Below, one piece after another: positions 15,954 to 25,442 of a stretch of 64,000 bases of DNA (positions within the stretch are counted from its first letter, which is position 1; every line of letters starts with the position of its first letter). The translations under genes and the position numbers were made by a program. The notes under the pieces were generated by a model. That model ran no database searches. It saw only the letters and a program-made list of their open reading frames with translations, and had not been told where the DNA came from. The DNA comes from CAVVAL01 sp963742725. GTDB taxonomy: Bacteria; Actinomycetota; Actinomycetes; Mycobacteriales; Cryptosporangiaceae. The stretch covers positions 1,116,001 through 1,180,000 of the forward strand of contig CAVUMX010000003.1 of NCBI GenBank assembly GCA_963742725.1. Reading direction: 5' to 3'.

Positions 15954-18917
15954 GTGTTACGACTGGTACGGCACGGCCTGGCGGCGTTCGTGGCCGTCGT
16001 GGTTCTCAGCACGACAGTTCTCAGCACGACAGCCACGACAGCCACGGCCGGCCCGCTCCCGGCATCGGCCGCGGCGCAGGGGGCTCCGGTGAGCGTCCGC
16101 ACCGGCGAGAAGGCCGCCACCGCGACCGTGGCGGCCACCCGTGCCGCGCCCGGCTACGTCGTGGACGTCGCGTCCGACCCCGTACGGATCACGACCACCC
16201 GCGGTGGCGGGACGGTCCTCGCGTCGTCCGGTACCGGCGGCCTCCGGTACCGGGCAGGCGGCGCATGGCACCACGCGACGATGCTCACGAGCACGAGCTG
16301 GTCAGCGGGCGAGTTACGGTTCACCGCCGCCACCACACAGCCCGGCCGGACTGTCGAGGGGCGGATCACCCCGCTCGACGACCGGTACACGCTCGTGTGG
16401 TCGGTGAGCGGCGAGGCCGAGCAGCTGAGCCTGGCGTACGACCTGCGCGCGGCCGGCCACTGGTACGGCCACGGCGAGATCTGGAGCCAGCCCTGGCCGC
16501 TGGAGACCGGCCAGGTGCGGCAGGAGGCGCACAGCCCCGCGAGCTACGACATGGTCGAGCCGTTCTGGTACACGTCGAAGGCGGTCGGCCTGTGGGTCGA
16601 CACCGGCAACGTCATGGACGTCGGCGTCAACGCCGGCGGCGACGGTACCGGGCGGTTCACGGTCAAGGACGGCGGCCCGTACACCGCGACCGTGTTCGTC
16701 GAGGAAACGCCGCTGGCGGTCTACCGCGACTGGATCGGCGTCGTCGGCAAGCCGACCAAGATCGATGCAACGTACGAGCAGGTGGCGAAGCCGCTCTGGA
16801 ACTCGTGGGCGCAGTACTACACCAAGGTCACGCAGGCCTCGCTGCTCGACTACGCCGACGGGCTGTCCCGCAACGGCGTCGGCGGCCACACGATCCAGCT
16901 CGACGACAAGTGGGAGTCCGACTACGGCAACCTGACGTTCGACCCTGCCACGTTCCCGGATCCGAGGGCCATGTCGGACCGGATCCACGCGATGGGCTTC
17001 GACTTCGGTATCTGGGTGACGTTGTGGATCAACCTCACGTCCGAGCGGTACCGGTACGCGGCGGACCACGGTTACCTGCTCAAGGACGGCACGGATCCGT
17101 CCAAGCCCTGCACCGTCCAGTGGTGGAACGGGAAGGCCGGCGTCGTCGACCTCGGCAACCCGGCGGCGAAGGCATGGTACGAGGGAAACCTCAAGACCCT
17201 GATGTCGGACTACCGCATCGACGGCTTCAAGTTCGACACCGCCTTCTTCAACGACGCGTGCGCCCCGGCGCCGGGGCACCAGCCGCGGGACTACCAGCGG
17301 CTCGGCGCCGAGATGGCCGACCAGTTCGACCTGCAGGGCGCCGGCATCCGGGTCCACTGGGCGGGTCCGCAGAAGTACGGGTTCGTCACCCGCACCGTCG
17401 ACCAGGGCACCGGGTGGGCCGGGCTCGGAACGTCGTTCCGTCAGGCGATGACCGTGTCGACACTGGGCTACCCGTTCGTCGAGACCGACATGATCGGCGG
17501 GTCGGTCATGGAACCGCCGCCCGCCAAGGACGTGCTGATCCGGTGGGCGCAGGGCGCCGCCCTCACCCCGATCATGTACTCCTCGACCTCGCCACTCGGC
17601 GCCCCGGACGCCAAGACCGGCAGGTGGACGTACTACGACGCGGAGACCGTCGCCGAGTACCGCCGGGCCATCGGCGCCCACGAGCGGCTCGCGCCGTACC
17701 TGTGGGAGCAGGCCCGCGCGGCCGTCCGTACCGGCGACCCGATCATGCGCCCCGTCTTCTTCGACTTCCCGGACGACGAACGCTTCTACACGGTGAGCGA
17801 CCAGTGGATGCTGGGCCCCGCCGTGCTCGCCGCGCCGATGCTCAGCCCCGGGAACCACCGCACGATCCAACTTCCCGCCGGTCGCTGGCTCGACGTCAAC
17901 CACGGCACGGAGGTCACCGGACCGGCGACGCTGACCGGCTACCCGGTGCCGATCGGCGTCACTCCGGCGTTCGTCCGGCTCGGTGCCCCCGGCGCGCAAC
18001 AGGCGTCGGCGGCACTGCGCCGGACGGACGTGGCCCCCGGCGGAATCCGCTTCACCGGTAACGAGGCCAGCACCGAGGCCGGCGCCCCGGCGACCCTGAC
18101 CACGGCGGTCACGAACTGGCAGCGGCGCCCGCTCACCAACGTGGCGGCGAGCCTGACCGTGCCGGCCGGCTGGACGGCGGTGGCCACCACGCCGGCCACG
18201 TTCGCGCGGGTCGAGTACGGACAGACCGCCACGACGACCTGGACGGTGACGCCACCCGCGAACGCCCGCTGGGCCCGGTACGACGTCAGCGCCGCGGCCA
18301 CGTACCGGGGTGGGCAGGCCCGCGGCGGAAGCGGCGTGACGGTCGTCCCCACGCCGGGGGAGGTCGGCGGCGGCTACCGCACGCACAGCACCGCGCCCGA
18401 CACCCGGTACGGGCAGGCCGGCGACCAGTTCGCGCTCTGGGCCGGCGGCCGGGACCTGTCCGGCTGGGTCGACGAGAAGGCGACGATCTACCGCGACGGC
18501 GGCGGCACCGTGGTCGCGCGGGTCGTCGACCAGCAGGGCGGCAGCCCGATCGCCAAGGCCGGCATCGCGGTCGCCAACGACCTCACCGCGCCCGAGCGGG
18601 GCGGCTACGCCGTCCTCGTCATGACGGACACAGCCGGACTCGAGTTCCTCTGGGACGGCGACGGCGACGGCAAGCTCGACGGCTGGGCGGGCGGCGGCGC
18701 CAGTTTCCGGCCGGCGTGGCTCAAGCTGACCCGCGCCGGCACGACCTACACCGCCTACAGCAGCACGGACGGCACCGACTGGCGGCAGGTCGGCACGGCC
18801 ACCGTCGCGTCGGCGTCCGGCCCTGGTCACGCCGGGGTGGTCGCGAGCGCGGTGAACCTGAACTACCCGGGCCAGAACACGCGCGCCGTGTTCGACAACG
18901 TGAGCGTGACCCCGTGA
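15954..18917 (+). CDS. Secreted glycoside hydrolase family 31 enzyme with NEW3-like and calcium-loop lectin-type C-terminal domains
   Basis: This 987-residue exo-alpha-glycosidase starts at the GTG at 15954, with GGGGG five bases upstream and a signal peptide (LRLVRHGLAAFVAVVVLST). GH31 landmarks include the N-terminal sandwich (GHWYGHGEIWSQPWPLETGQ), HTIQLDDKWESDYGNLTFD and the nucleophile region IDGFKFDTAFFND, where Asp428 is the predicted nucleophile. RPVFFDFPDDERFYTVSDQW closes the barrel. From about residue 695 an NEW3-type beta domain is followed by a DUF1349-like lectin fold (about 810-985). The lectin fold contains WDGDGDGKLDGW, an EF-hand-like calcium loop. The same pair of domains ends the GH89 enzyme of this operon. 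GH31 covers glucosidases, xylosidases, galactosidases and GalNAcases, so the specificity is open. It overlaps the next gene by 4 bases. Confidence 0.85.
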   Translation: MLRLVRHGLAAFVAVVVLSTTVLSTTATTATAGPLPASAAAQGAPVSVRTGEKAATATVAATRAAPGYVVDVASDPVRITTTRGGGTVLASSGTGGLRYRAGGAWHHATMLTSTSWSAGELRFTAATTQPGRTVEGRITPLDDRYTLVWSVSGEAEQLSLAYDLRAAGHWYGHGEIWSQPWPLETGQVRQEAHSPASYDMVEPFWYTSKAVGLWVDTGNVMDVGVNAGGDGTGRFTVKDGGPYTATVFVEETPLAVYRDWIGVVGKPTKIDATYEQVAKPLWNSWAQYYTKVTQASLLDYADGLSRNGVGGHTIQLDDKWESDYGNLTFDPATFPDPRAMSDRIHAMGFDFGIWVTLWINLTSERYRYAADHGYLLKDGTDPSKPCTVQWWNGKAGVVDLGNPAAKAWYEGNLKTLMSDYRIDGFKFDTAFFNDACAPAPGHQPRDYQRLGAEMADQFDLQGAGIRVHWAGPQKYGFVTRTVDQGTGWAGLGTSFRQAMTVSTLGYPFVETDMIGGSVMEPPPAKDVLIRWAQGAALTPIMYSSTSPLGAPDAKTGRWTYYDAETVAEYRRAIGAHERLAPYLWEQARAAVRTGDPIMRPVFFDFPDDERFYTVSDQWMLGPAVLAAPMLSPGNHRTIQLPAGRWLDVNHGTEVTGPATLTGYPVPIGVTPAFVRLGAPGAQQASAALRRTDVAPGGIRFTGNEASTEAGAPATLTTAVTNWQRRPLTNVAASLTVPAGWTAVATTPATFARVEYGQTATTTWTVTPPANARWARYDVSAAATYRGGQARGGSGVTVVPTPGEVGGGYRTHSTAPDTRYGQAGDQFALWAGGRDLSGWVDEKATIYRDGGGTVVARVVDQQGGSPIAKAGIAVANDLTAPERGGYAVLVMTDTAGLEFLWDGDGDGKLDGWAGGGASFRPAWLKLTRAGTTYTAYSSTDGTDWRQVGTATVASASGPGHAGVVASAVNLNYPGQNTRAVFDNVSVTP

Positions 18918-20725
18918 AACGCACGTGGCCTGTCGCGGCGGCGGCGTTCGTGGCTGGTGTCGTGGTGGCCTCGGCGGTCACGGCCGTCGGCGCCGCCACC
19001 GACCCGGGCGAGCGGACCACCCCGACGTGGCTCACGGCGAAGGTCGGCGACGCGCTCGGCCGCGAGGGCGTGGTGAGCTGGGTCCCGACCGGCGACTTCG
19101 CCAGCTCGGCCGACGTCCGCGTGCCGAGGTACCCGTTCCGGATCGACGGCCGGGACACCACCGCGCTGACGCTCGCGGCGGTCCGGGGCGAGCAGGTGTC
19201 CGCGCAGCTCGCGGTGGCCGCCAGCCACGACGTCGACGGGCTGCGAGCCACGGTCAGCGGCCTGGGTGGCATCGCCGCGCAGGTGCGGTTCGTGCGTTAC
19301 GTGCCGGTCGCGCGGTCCAAGAGCGAGCTGACCTGGTCGGCGAAGATCGAGGACGTCGCGGGCGAGCGCGAGATCTCCGGCGACCGCAACCCGGACGTGG
19401 TCGGCGACCCGCTCGTCGCGCGGAGCACCGTCGACGTGCCGGCGTACGCGGCCCAGCCGCTGTGGTTCACGTTCCAGGTTCCGGCCAGTGCGGCGCCCGG
19501 CGAGCACACGGGCACGATCACGGTCACCGGCAACGGCGGCACCCTCGCGACGTACCCGCTGACGATCACGGTCGCGGACGTCACGCTGCCGGCCACCCGA
19601 AGCTTCTACCTGGACGTGTGGGCGCAGCCCGAGACGATCGCCGCCGCCGCGGGCGTGGCGCCCTGGTCCACGAAACACTGGACGCTCATCGAGGCCTACC
19701 AGCGGGATCTCGCCACGCGGGGCCAGAAGGTCGTCAACACGACGATCGTCGACGACCCGTGGGCGCACGACTGGTCACTCGGCCGGAAACGCTCCCAGAC
19801 CAGCCTGCCGTACGGCTCGATGGTCGCGTGGAGGTATGACGGGCTGACCTTCGCCTTCGACTTCAGCCGCTTCGACCGGTACGTCCGCACGGCGTTGCGG
19901 GCCGGCGCGGGCCCCCGCATCCACGCGTACTCGATGCTCGCGTTCCACGACGCCGAACACCTCACCTACACCGACACCCGGACGCGCAGGGTCGTCCGCG
20001 AGGACGTCACGCTCGGCAGTACCCGCTGGCAGGAGGCCTGGGGCGACTTTCTCGCCGCGTTCACCGCCCATCTGCGTACCAACGGCTGGCTGGCGCAGAC
20101 GTGGCTGTCGTTCGACGAACGTCCGCTCGCGACGATGACGGTGGTCCGCGACTTCGTCCGCCGCGCCGCCCCGGAGTTCGCCGACCGGATCGCCGTCGCC
20201 GGTTCCGCGAACACCGCCGGCATCGCGAACAACCTGTCCGTCGACTGGGGCGGGATCGACGCCATGACACCGGCGGCGATCGACGAGCGCCGCAGGGCCG
20301 GCAAGGTGACGACGTTCTACGTGTACGGGTCGCCGGCCCATCCGAACACGCTGTCGTACTCGCCGGCCGCCGAGGCGCGGATGCTGCCGTGGATCGCCGC
20401 CCAGCGCGGATTCGACGGGTTCCTGCGCTGGTCCTACAACAGCTGGACGGCCGATCCGTACGCCGATCCGGTGTTCCTCTTCAGCCAGGGCGACGAGTAC
20501 CTGGTCTACCCGGGCACGGACGGTCCGACGTCCAGCGTCCGGTGGGAGCAGCTGCGCGAAGGGATAGAGGATTTCGAGCTGGTCCGGGTGGCGGGGGTCG
20601 ATGGCGCCTCGGTGCGGGAGGCGCTCGCTCTCGCCACCCGTGACCTGGACGGGCGGTCGAAGGATCCGAAGGATCTCGCCCGCGCGAGGGCGCTGGTGGT
20701 CGCCGCGCTCGGCGGTGCGCGGTGA
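18914..20725 (+). CDS. GH123/DUF4091 family glycosidase, probable beta-N-acetylgalactosaminidase
   Basis: This 603-residue exported protein starts at the GTG at 18914, overlapping the GH31 stop (GTGA). It has an N-terminal hydrophobic signal (WPVAAAAFVAGVVVASAVTA). An N-terminal beta-sandwich (about 50-230) precedes a barrel starting at FYLDVWAQPETIAAAAGV. The pair Asp401-Glu402 in TWLSFDERPLATM matches the Asp-Glu catalytic pair of GH123, where the substrate acetamido group assists the reaction. The C-terminal DUF4091 signature is FDGFLRWSYNSWTADPYADP and SSVRWEQLREGIEDFELVR. Known GH123 enzymes remove beta-GalNAc from glycosphingolipids, which fits the GalNAc catabolic genes across the locus. 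It overlaps the GH89 gene by 4 bases. The fold assignment is good; the exact linkage is inferred. Confidence 0.8.
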   Translation: MKRTWPVAAAAFVAGVVVASAVTAVGAATDPGERTTPTWLTAKVGDALGREGVVSWVPTGDFASSADVRVPRYPFRIDGRDTTALTLAAVRGEQVSAQLAVAASHDVDGLRATVSGLGGIAAQVRFVRYVPVARSKSELTWSAKIEDVAGEREISGDRNPDVVGDPLVARSTVDVPAYAAQPLWFTFQVPASAAPGEHTGTITVTGNGGTLATYPLTITVADVTLPATRSFYLDVWAQPETIAAAAGVAPWSTKHWTLIEAYQRDLATRGQKVVNTTIVDDPWAHDWSLGRKRSQTSLPYGSMVAWRYDGLTFAFDFSRFDRYVRTALRAGAGPRIHAYSMLAFHDAEHLTYTDTRTRRVVREDVTLGSTRWQEAWGDFLAAFTAHLRTNGWLAQTWLSFDERPLATMTVVRDFVRRAAPEFADRIAVAGSANTAGIANNLSVDWGGIDAMTPAAIDERRRAGKVTTFYVYGSPAHPNTLSYSPAAEARMLPWIAAQRGFDGFLRWSYNSWTADPYADPVFLFSQGDEYLVYPGTDGPTSSVRWEQLREGIEDFELVRVAGVDGASVREALALATRDLDGRSKDPKDLARARALVVAALGGAR

Positions 20726-23700
20726 CCACCGGCGCCCGGGGACTGCTCGCGGTGATCCTGCTGGCGAGCGTGCTCGTGGCACCCCCGGCGCGCGCGGAAA
20801 CGGCCCGGGGCGCGGCGGCGGCGTTCGACCCGGCACCGGCCAAGGACGCGATCGCCCGGCTCGCGCCCCGGTACGCCGGCCAGATCGCGGTGCGGGCGCT
20901 GGACGGAAGCGGCAAGGAACGGTTCGAGATCGCCGGCCGCGCAGGCCGGATCGAGCTGGCCGGCACGAGCCCGACGGCCATCACCGCCGCGTTCGACCAC
21001 TACCTGCGGTACGTCGCGCACGGCCAGGTGTCCTGGAACGGCGACCAGCTCAACCTCGGCGCCACACTGCCGGCGCCGACGGCCCCGATCACCCGCGAGA
21101 GCCCGTACACGCACCGGTACATGTACAACTTCACGCAGTTCGGCTACACCTCGCCGTACTGGGACTGGCCCCGCTGGGAACGCGAGATCGACCTGCTGGC
21201 CGCCAAGGGCATGAACCTCGTGCTGGTCACGGTCGGCCAGGAAGCCGTCTGGTACGACACGTTCCGCGAGTTCGGCTACTCCGACGCCGAGATCCGGCAG
21301 TGGATCGTCCTGCCCGGGCACCAGCCGTGGCAATGGATGGCGAACATGTCGAGCTTCGGCGGGCCGGTCAGCGCCGGCCTGATCGAGCGGCGCGCGGCGC
21401 TGGGCCGCCGGGTCGTCGACCGGATGCGGTCGCTCGGCATCACCCCCGTCCTGCCCGGCTTCGGCGGCATGGTGCCCGGCGGGTTCGCCGCGAAGAACCC
21501 GGGGGCGAACGTGGTGCCGCAGGGTGACTGGGTCGGCTTCGACCGTCCGGACTGGCTCGACCCCACCAGCGCCCCGTTCGCCGGCGTCGCCGCCAGCTTC
21601 TACCGCCACCAGCAGGAACGGTTCGGCAAGACGGGCGCCTACGGCGTCGACATCCTGCACGAGGGCGGTCAGCAGGGCGGCGTCGACGTCGCCGAGGCCG
21701 CGAAGGCGATCGAGAAGGCGATGCGCGCGGCCGACCCGTCCAGCCTGTGGGTCACGCAGGCGTGGCAGGAGAACCCGCGGCGCGAGCTGGTCGACGCCGT
21801 CGACAAGGACAAGCTGCTGGTGCTCGACATCAACGCGGACAACGATCCGCGCTGGTCGGAGACCGACGCGTTCTGGGGCGCGCCCTGGGCGTGGGGCGTC
21901 CTGCAGAACGCAGGCGGGCGCACAGGCCTGTACGGCAACCTCACCGAGATCGCCGAGACCCTGCCGGCCGTCCTCAAGAACGATCGGCGGGGCAGGCTGA
22001 ACGCGATGGCCGTGGCGATGGAGGGCACCGGCCAGAACCCGGTCGTCCTCGACCTGATCGCCGACATGGTCTGGCGGGACACCCCGGTGTCGCTGCCGGA
22101 GTGGACCGCCAACTACGTCCACGGCCGCTACGGCACCCGCGACCCGGACGCACTCGCCGCGTGGAAGGTACTGGGCGACACCGCGTACGCCACCCGCCGC
22201 GACGGCGTGGCCGGGGTGATGGGCGCGGCCGAGTCGCTGTTCGCCGCCCGTCCGGCGCTGGACGCGACCAAGGCGTCCACGTGGGGGCCGGCGGCCGTCC
22301 GCTACGACCTGGAACACCTCGACGAGGCGTGGCGCCTGCTCCTGCGCGCGGGGCCGCGACTGTCCACGATCGACACCTACCGGTACGACCTGGTCGATGT
22401 CACCCGGCAGGCCCTGTCGAACCGCAGCCGGACAGCGCTGCCCCGGATCAAGGCCGCCTACGACGCTGGGGACCTCACCGCGTTCCGGGCCCGGACCTCG
22501 GAGTTCCTGGCGCTGATGGACTCGTCCGAGTCCGTCCTGGCGACGCACCGCGACTTCCTGCTCGGCGCGTGGCTGGCTGAGGCGCGCACGTGGGGTGCGA
22601 GCCCCGCCGAGCGGGACCAGCTCGAATGGGACGCCCGCACGATGCTCACCGTGTGGGGTCCGGAACGGGCCGCCGACTGGGGCGGCCTGCACGACTACGC
22701 GAACCGCGAGTGGTCCGGTCTCATGGCCGACTTCTACCGTGCCCGCTGGGCGAAGTACCTCGCCACGCTCGACACGGCGCTCGCGACCGGCCAGCAGCCC
22801 GCACCGGTGAACTGGTTCGCCTGGGAGGACGCGTGGACCCGGCGCCACGACACGTTCCGGACCACCCCGTCCGGCGACCCGTACACGGTCGCGAACCGGG
22901 TGGCGGCGCAGGTCCAGCCGGCGCCCGTCGTGACCCTGGTCGGGACGCCGGGCGAGGTGGTCCAGGGCCGGCGGTTCGAGGTGACGACCCTGTTCGCCAA
23001 CTGGCGCCGGCAGGCGGTGAGCGACGTGACGATGCGGGTCGTCGCCCCGTACGGCTGGACGGTCGAGCCGGTCGGCGCCACCGCGTTCTCCCGGGTCCCG
23101 GCGCTGGGCGGCGCGAGTACGACCTGGCGCGTCACGGTCGGGCCCGACGCCGACTGGTCCGCCCAGGACCTGCTGGCCCGGGCCGTGTTCCGCGGCGGGC
23201 AGGACACCGACGAGGCAAGCCTGACCGTCCGCCCAGATCCGCAGACCAACAAGGTCCAGCCGCCGTTCACCACCCATGCCACCGCCGAGGCGGAGTTCGC
23301 CCAGTCGGGGGAGCGGTTCGCGGTCTTCGCGCAGGGCCGTGACGTCTCGGGCTGGCTGGACGAGAAGGGCGTCGTCTACCGACCCGACTCGCTCGCGGAG
23401 AACGGTGCGGTGATCACCCGGCTCGTGAGCGAGAAGGGCAGCGGACCGGCATCCAAGGCCGGGTTGGTCGTCGCCAACGACGTCACCGCGCCGGAAAGCG
23501 GCGGCTACGCCGTCCTGGCCATGTCCGCCGGCTACGGCGTCGAGTTCATGTGGGACAGCGACGGCAACGGCAAGCTCGACGGCTGGGCCGGCGGCGGCCG
23601 CAGCTACTTCCCGGTGTGGCTCAAGCTGGTTCGCGCCGGTACGACCTACACCGCGTACGCCAGCGAGGACGGCGTGGCGTGGAACAGGATCGGCGCCGCC

Positions 23701-23868
23701 GAGGTCCCGTCCGCGCAGGGCACCGGGGATGCCGGCATGTTCGCCAGCGCCGTCAACCTCAACACCCCGGGCACCGTGAACACGGCCTACTTCGACGCGT
23801 TCGCGGCCGGCGCACCCGGCCTGCGCAGCCCGAGCGTCAGGAATCGCTCGACAGTCGCGAATCGCTGA
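20722..23868 (+). CDS. GH89 alpha-N-acetylglucosaminidase with NEW3-like and calcium-loop lectin-type C-terminal domains
   Basis: This 1048-residue exported enzyme is homologous to human NAGLU and should remove terminal alpha-linked GlcNAc. It starts at the GTG at 20722, coupled to the previous stop. A signal peptide ends near LVAPPARAETARG. The family block YTHRYMYNFTQFGYTSPYWD, then WDWPRWEREIDLLAAKGMNL and the segment PGHQPWQWMANMSSFGGP, is diagnostic. GVDILHEGGQQGG and LVLDINADNDPRWSETDAFW lie in the catalytic barrel. After about residue 735 come an NEW3-like domain and a DUF1349-like lectin domain with WDSDGNGKLDGW. They mirror the C-terminus of the GH31 protein two genes upstream. The permease gene follows after 56 bases. 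Confidence 0.88.
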   Translation: MTTGARGLLAVILLASVLVAPPARAETARGAAAAFDPAPAKDAIARLAPRYAGQIAVRALDGSGKERFEIAGRAGRIELAGTSPTAITAAFDHYLRYVAHGQVSWNGDQLNLGATLPAPTAPITRESPYTHRYMYNFTQFGYTSPYWDWPRWEREIDLLAAKGMNLVLVTVGQEAVWYDTFREFGYSDAEIRQWIVLPGHQPWQWMANMSSFGGPVSAGLIERRAALGRRVVDRMRSLGITPVLPGFGGMVPGGFAAKNPGANVVPQGDWVGFDRPDWLDPTSAPFAGVAASFYRHQQERFGKTGAYGVDILHEGGQQGGVDVAEAAKAIEKAMRAADPSSLWVTQAWQENPRRELVDAVDKDKLLVLDINADNDPRWSETDAFWGAPWAWGVLQNAGGRTGLYGNLTEIAETLPAVLKNDRRGRLNAMAVAMEGTGQNPVVLDLIADMVWRDTPVSLPEWTANYVHGRYGTRDPDALAAWKVLGDTAYATRRDGVAGVMGAAESLFAARPALDATKASTWGPAAVRYDLEHLDEAWRLLLRAGPRLSTIDTYRYDLVDVTRQALSNRSRTALPRIKAAYDAGDLTAFRARTSEFLALMDSSESVLATHRDFLLGAWLAEARTWGASPAERDQLEWDARTMLTVWGPERAADWGGLHDYANREWSGLMADFYRARWAKYLATLDTALATGQQPAPVNWFAWEDAWTRRHDTFRTTPSGDPYTVANRVAAQVQPAPVVTLVGTPGEVVQGRRFEVTTLFANWRRQAVSDVTMRVVAPYGWTVEPVGATAFSRVPALGGASTTWRVTVGPDADWSAQDLLARAVFRGGQDTDEASLTVRPDPQTNKVQPPFTTHATAEAEFAQSGERFAVFAQGRDVSGWLDEKGVVYRPDSLAENGAVITRLVSEKGSGPASKAGLVVANDVTAPESGGYAVLAMSAGYGVEFMWDSDGNGKLDGWAGGGRSYFPVWLKLVRAGTTYTAYASEDGVAWNRIGAAEVPSAQGTGDAGMFASAVNLNTPGTVNTAYFDAFAAGAPGLRSPSVRNRSTVANR

Positions 23869-23924
23869 GGGGGCGTACGCTCTTTCCACCGGATTGTCCC
23901 AAGTGGTGTCCGAGGGAGGCCGCC

Positions 23925-25430
23925 ATGGCCGATGGCGTAGAGCCAGTCCGCACCTACCCGCTCGGTGTGAGTCGCCCAGATCTGACGCTCGCCGACCTGC
24001 CGACGCCGGAGGAGGTGTTCGGCGTCCCCCGGATCGGGCCGGTCCAGCTGTTCAAGTACGCGGTCGGGCCCAGCCTGATCGCGCTCGGCATCTCGATCGG
24101 CAGCGGCGAGTGGCTGCTCGGGCCCCTGTCGGTGGGCCAGTACGGCTTCGTCGGCGTCGGGTGGGTCATCCTCGTGTCGGCGCTGCTCCAGACGTTCTAC
24201 AACGTGGAGTGTTCCCGGTACGTGGTCGCGACCGGCGAGGTTCCGGTGGTGGGCTGGGGGCGCGTGCCGCCCGGGTGGTTCCTGTGGGTGCCGTTCTCGG
24301 TCTTCGTGGTGATCTTCGCGTTCATCGCGGGCGGCTGGGCGGCCTCGGCGGGACAGGGCGTGTTCGCGCTGGTCCACGGCCGGGTCGCCGCGTCAGGGGA
24401 GCTTGAGGAGACGCGGATCTACGCGATCGCGTTGCTCGTACTGGTGTTCCTGATCACGGCCGCCGCGCGCCGCATCAGCCGGACGCTGGAGCTGGTGAAC
24501 TGGGGCATGATCGGCGCGATCCTGGTGGCGCTGCTGATCGTCGACCTGGTGGTCGTGCCGCTGGACGTGTGGTGGGAGGGCATCCGCGGGTTCGTCACGC
24601 TGTCGGCGCCGCCGGAGGGCATCACGGCCACCCAGCTCGGCGGCCTGGCGGGGTTCACCGCGCTCGCGTCGGGCCTCAACTGGTACGTCATGGGGCACTA
24701 CCGCGACAAGGGCTACGGCATGGGCTACCGCACGGGGTTCATCTCCGGGCTCCGCGGCGAGCGTCGGGAGCTGATGCCGACGGGCGTGACCTTCCCCGAC
24801 GACGAGCGCAACGCCGGGCTCTGGCGCCGCTGGTACCGGCTGCTGCTGGTCGACATGTGGGGCGTGTTCTTCATCGGCGCGATGCTCGGGATGCTGCTGC
24901 CGACGATCCTGATGCGCCATGCGGTCGCGCTGTCCGGCGAGACCCCCACCACGGCCACCGTGCCGACGTTCGTGGCCGCGGCACTCGACGCCGAGTACGG
25001 CCGCTTCGTCTTCTACGTGGCGCTGGTCGTGGGCGTGCTGATCCTGTTCAGCACGCAGCTCGGCATCTTCGAGGCCATGGTGCGGGTGACCACCGATGCC
25101 GCGCACGCGACGAGCCCGACGCTGCGCAAACGCCTCGAAGGGGACCCGCGGCGGTTCTACTACCCGTTCATGTTCACGTTGCTCGTCATCATCGGGATCA
25201 TCCTGCACCTGGCCGTGCCGGTGAACCTCGTCCAGTGGTCGGCGAACATGTCCAACCTCGGCGCGCTGATGTACCCGTTCATGCTGATGTACCTCAACAG
25301 CAAGCTGCCGAGGGCGGCCAGGCCGGGCTGGTTGTCCTACGTGCTCCTGACCGCCAACTTCCTGTTCTTCGGCTTCTTCTTCGTGAACTTCGTGGCCGAC
25401 TTCATCGGCGACCCGCTCATCACGTTCTGA
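23925..25430 (+). CDS. Nramp-like (APC superfamily) multispanning permease of unknown substrate
   Basis: This 501-residue membrane protein has about a dozen hydrophobic segments. The ATG at 23925 has GAGGGAGG at good spacing. The first membrane helix, FKYAVGPSLIALGISIGSGE, aligns in layout with helix 1 of Nramp metal transporters, but the metal-binding DPGN is replaced by GSGE. The helix 6 MPH motif is replaced by a region reading NWYVMGHYRDKG. Divalent metal transport is therefore not supported by key residues. It closes a glycosidase operon that otherwise has no transporter, so a role in taking up a released sugar or glycan is plausible but unproven. Gene-calling confidence is high; function is uncertain. 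Confidence 0.72.
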   Translation: MADGVEPVRTYPLGVSRPDLTLADLPTPEEVFGVPRIGPVQLFKYAVGPSLIALGISIGSGEWLLGPLSVGQYGFVGVGWVILVSALLQTFYNVECSRYVVATGEVPVVGWGRVPPGWFLWVPFSVFVVIFAFIAGGWAASAGQGVFALVHGRVAASGELEETRIYAIALLVLVFLITAAARRISRTLELVNWGMIGAILVALLIVDLVVVPLDVWWEGIRGFVTLSAPPEGITATQLGGLAGFTALASGLNWYVMGHYRDKGYGMGYRTGFISGLRGERRELMPTGVTFPDDERNAGLWRRWYRLLLVDMWGVFFIGAMLGMLLPTILMRHAVALSGETPTTATVPTFVAAALDAEYGRFVFYVALVVGVLILFSTQLGIFEAMVRVTTDAAHATSPTLRKRLEGDPRRFYYPFMFTLLVIIGIILHLAVPVNLVQWSANMSNLGALMYPFMLMYLNSKLPRAARPGWLSYVLLTANFLFFGFFFVNFVADFIGDPLITF

Positions 25431-25442
25431 GGGTCGGGGCGG

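Noticed and set aside
23925..25430. Annotating the permease as a manganese/iron transporter (MntH)
   Set aside because: The DPGN and MPH metal-site motifs are not conserved, and the gene context is glycan degradation.
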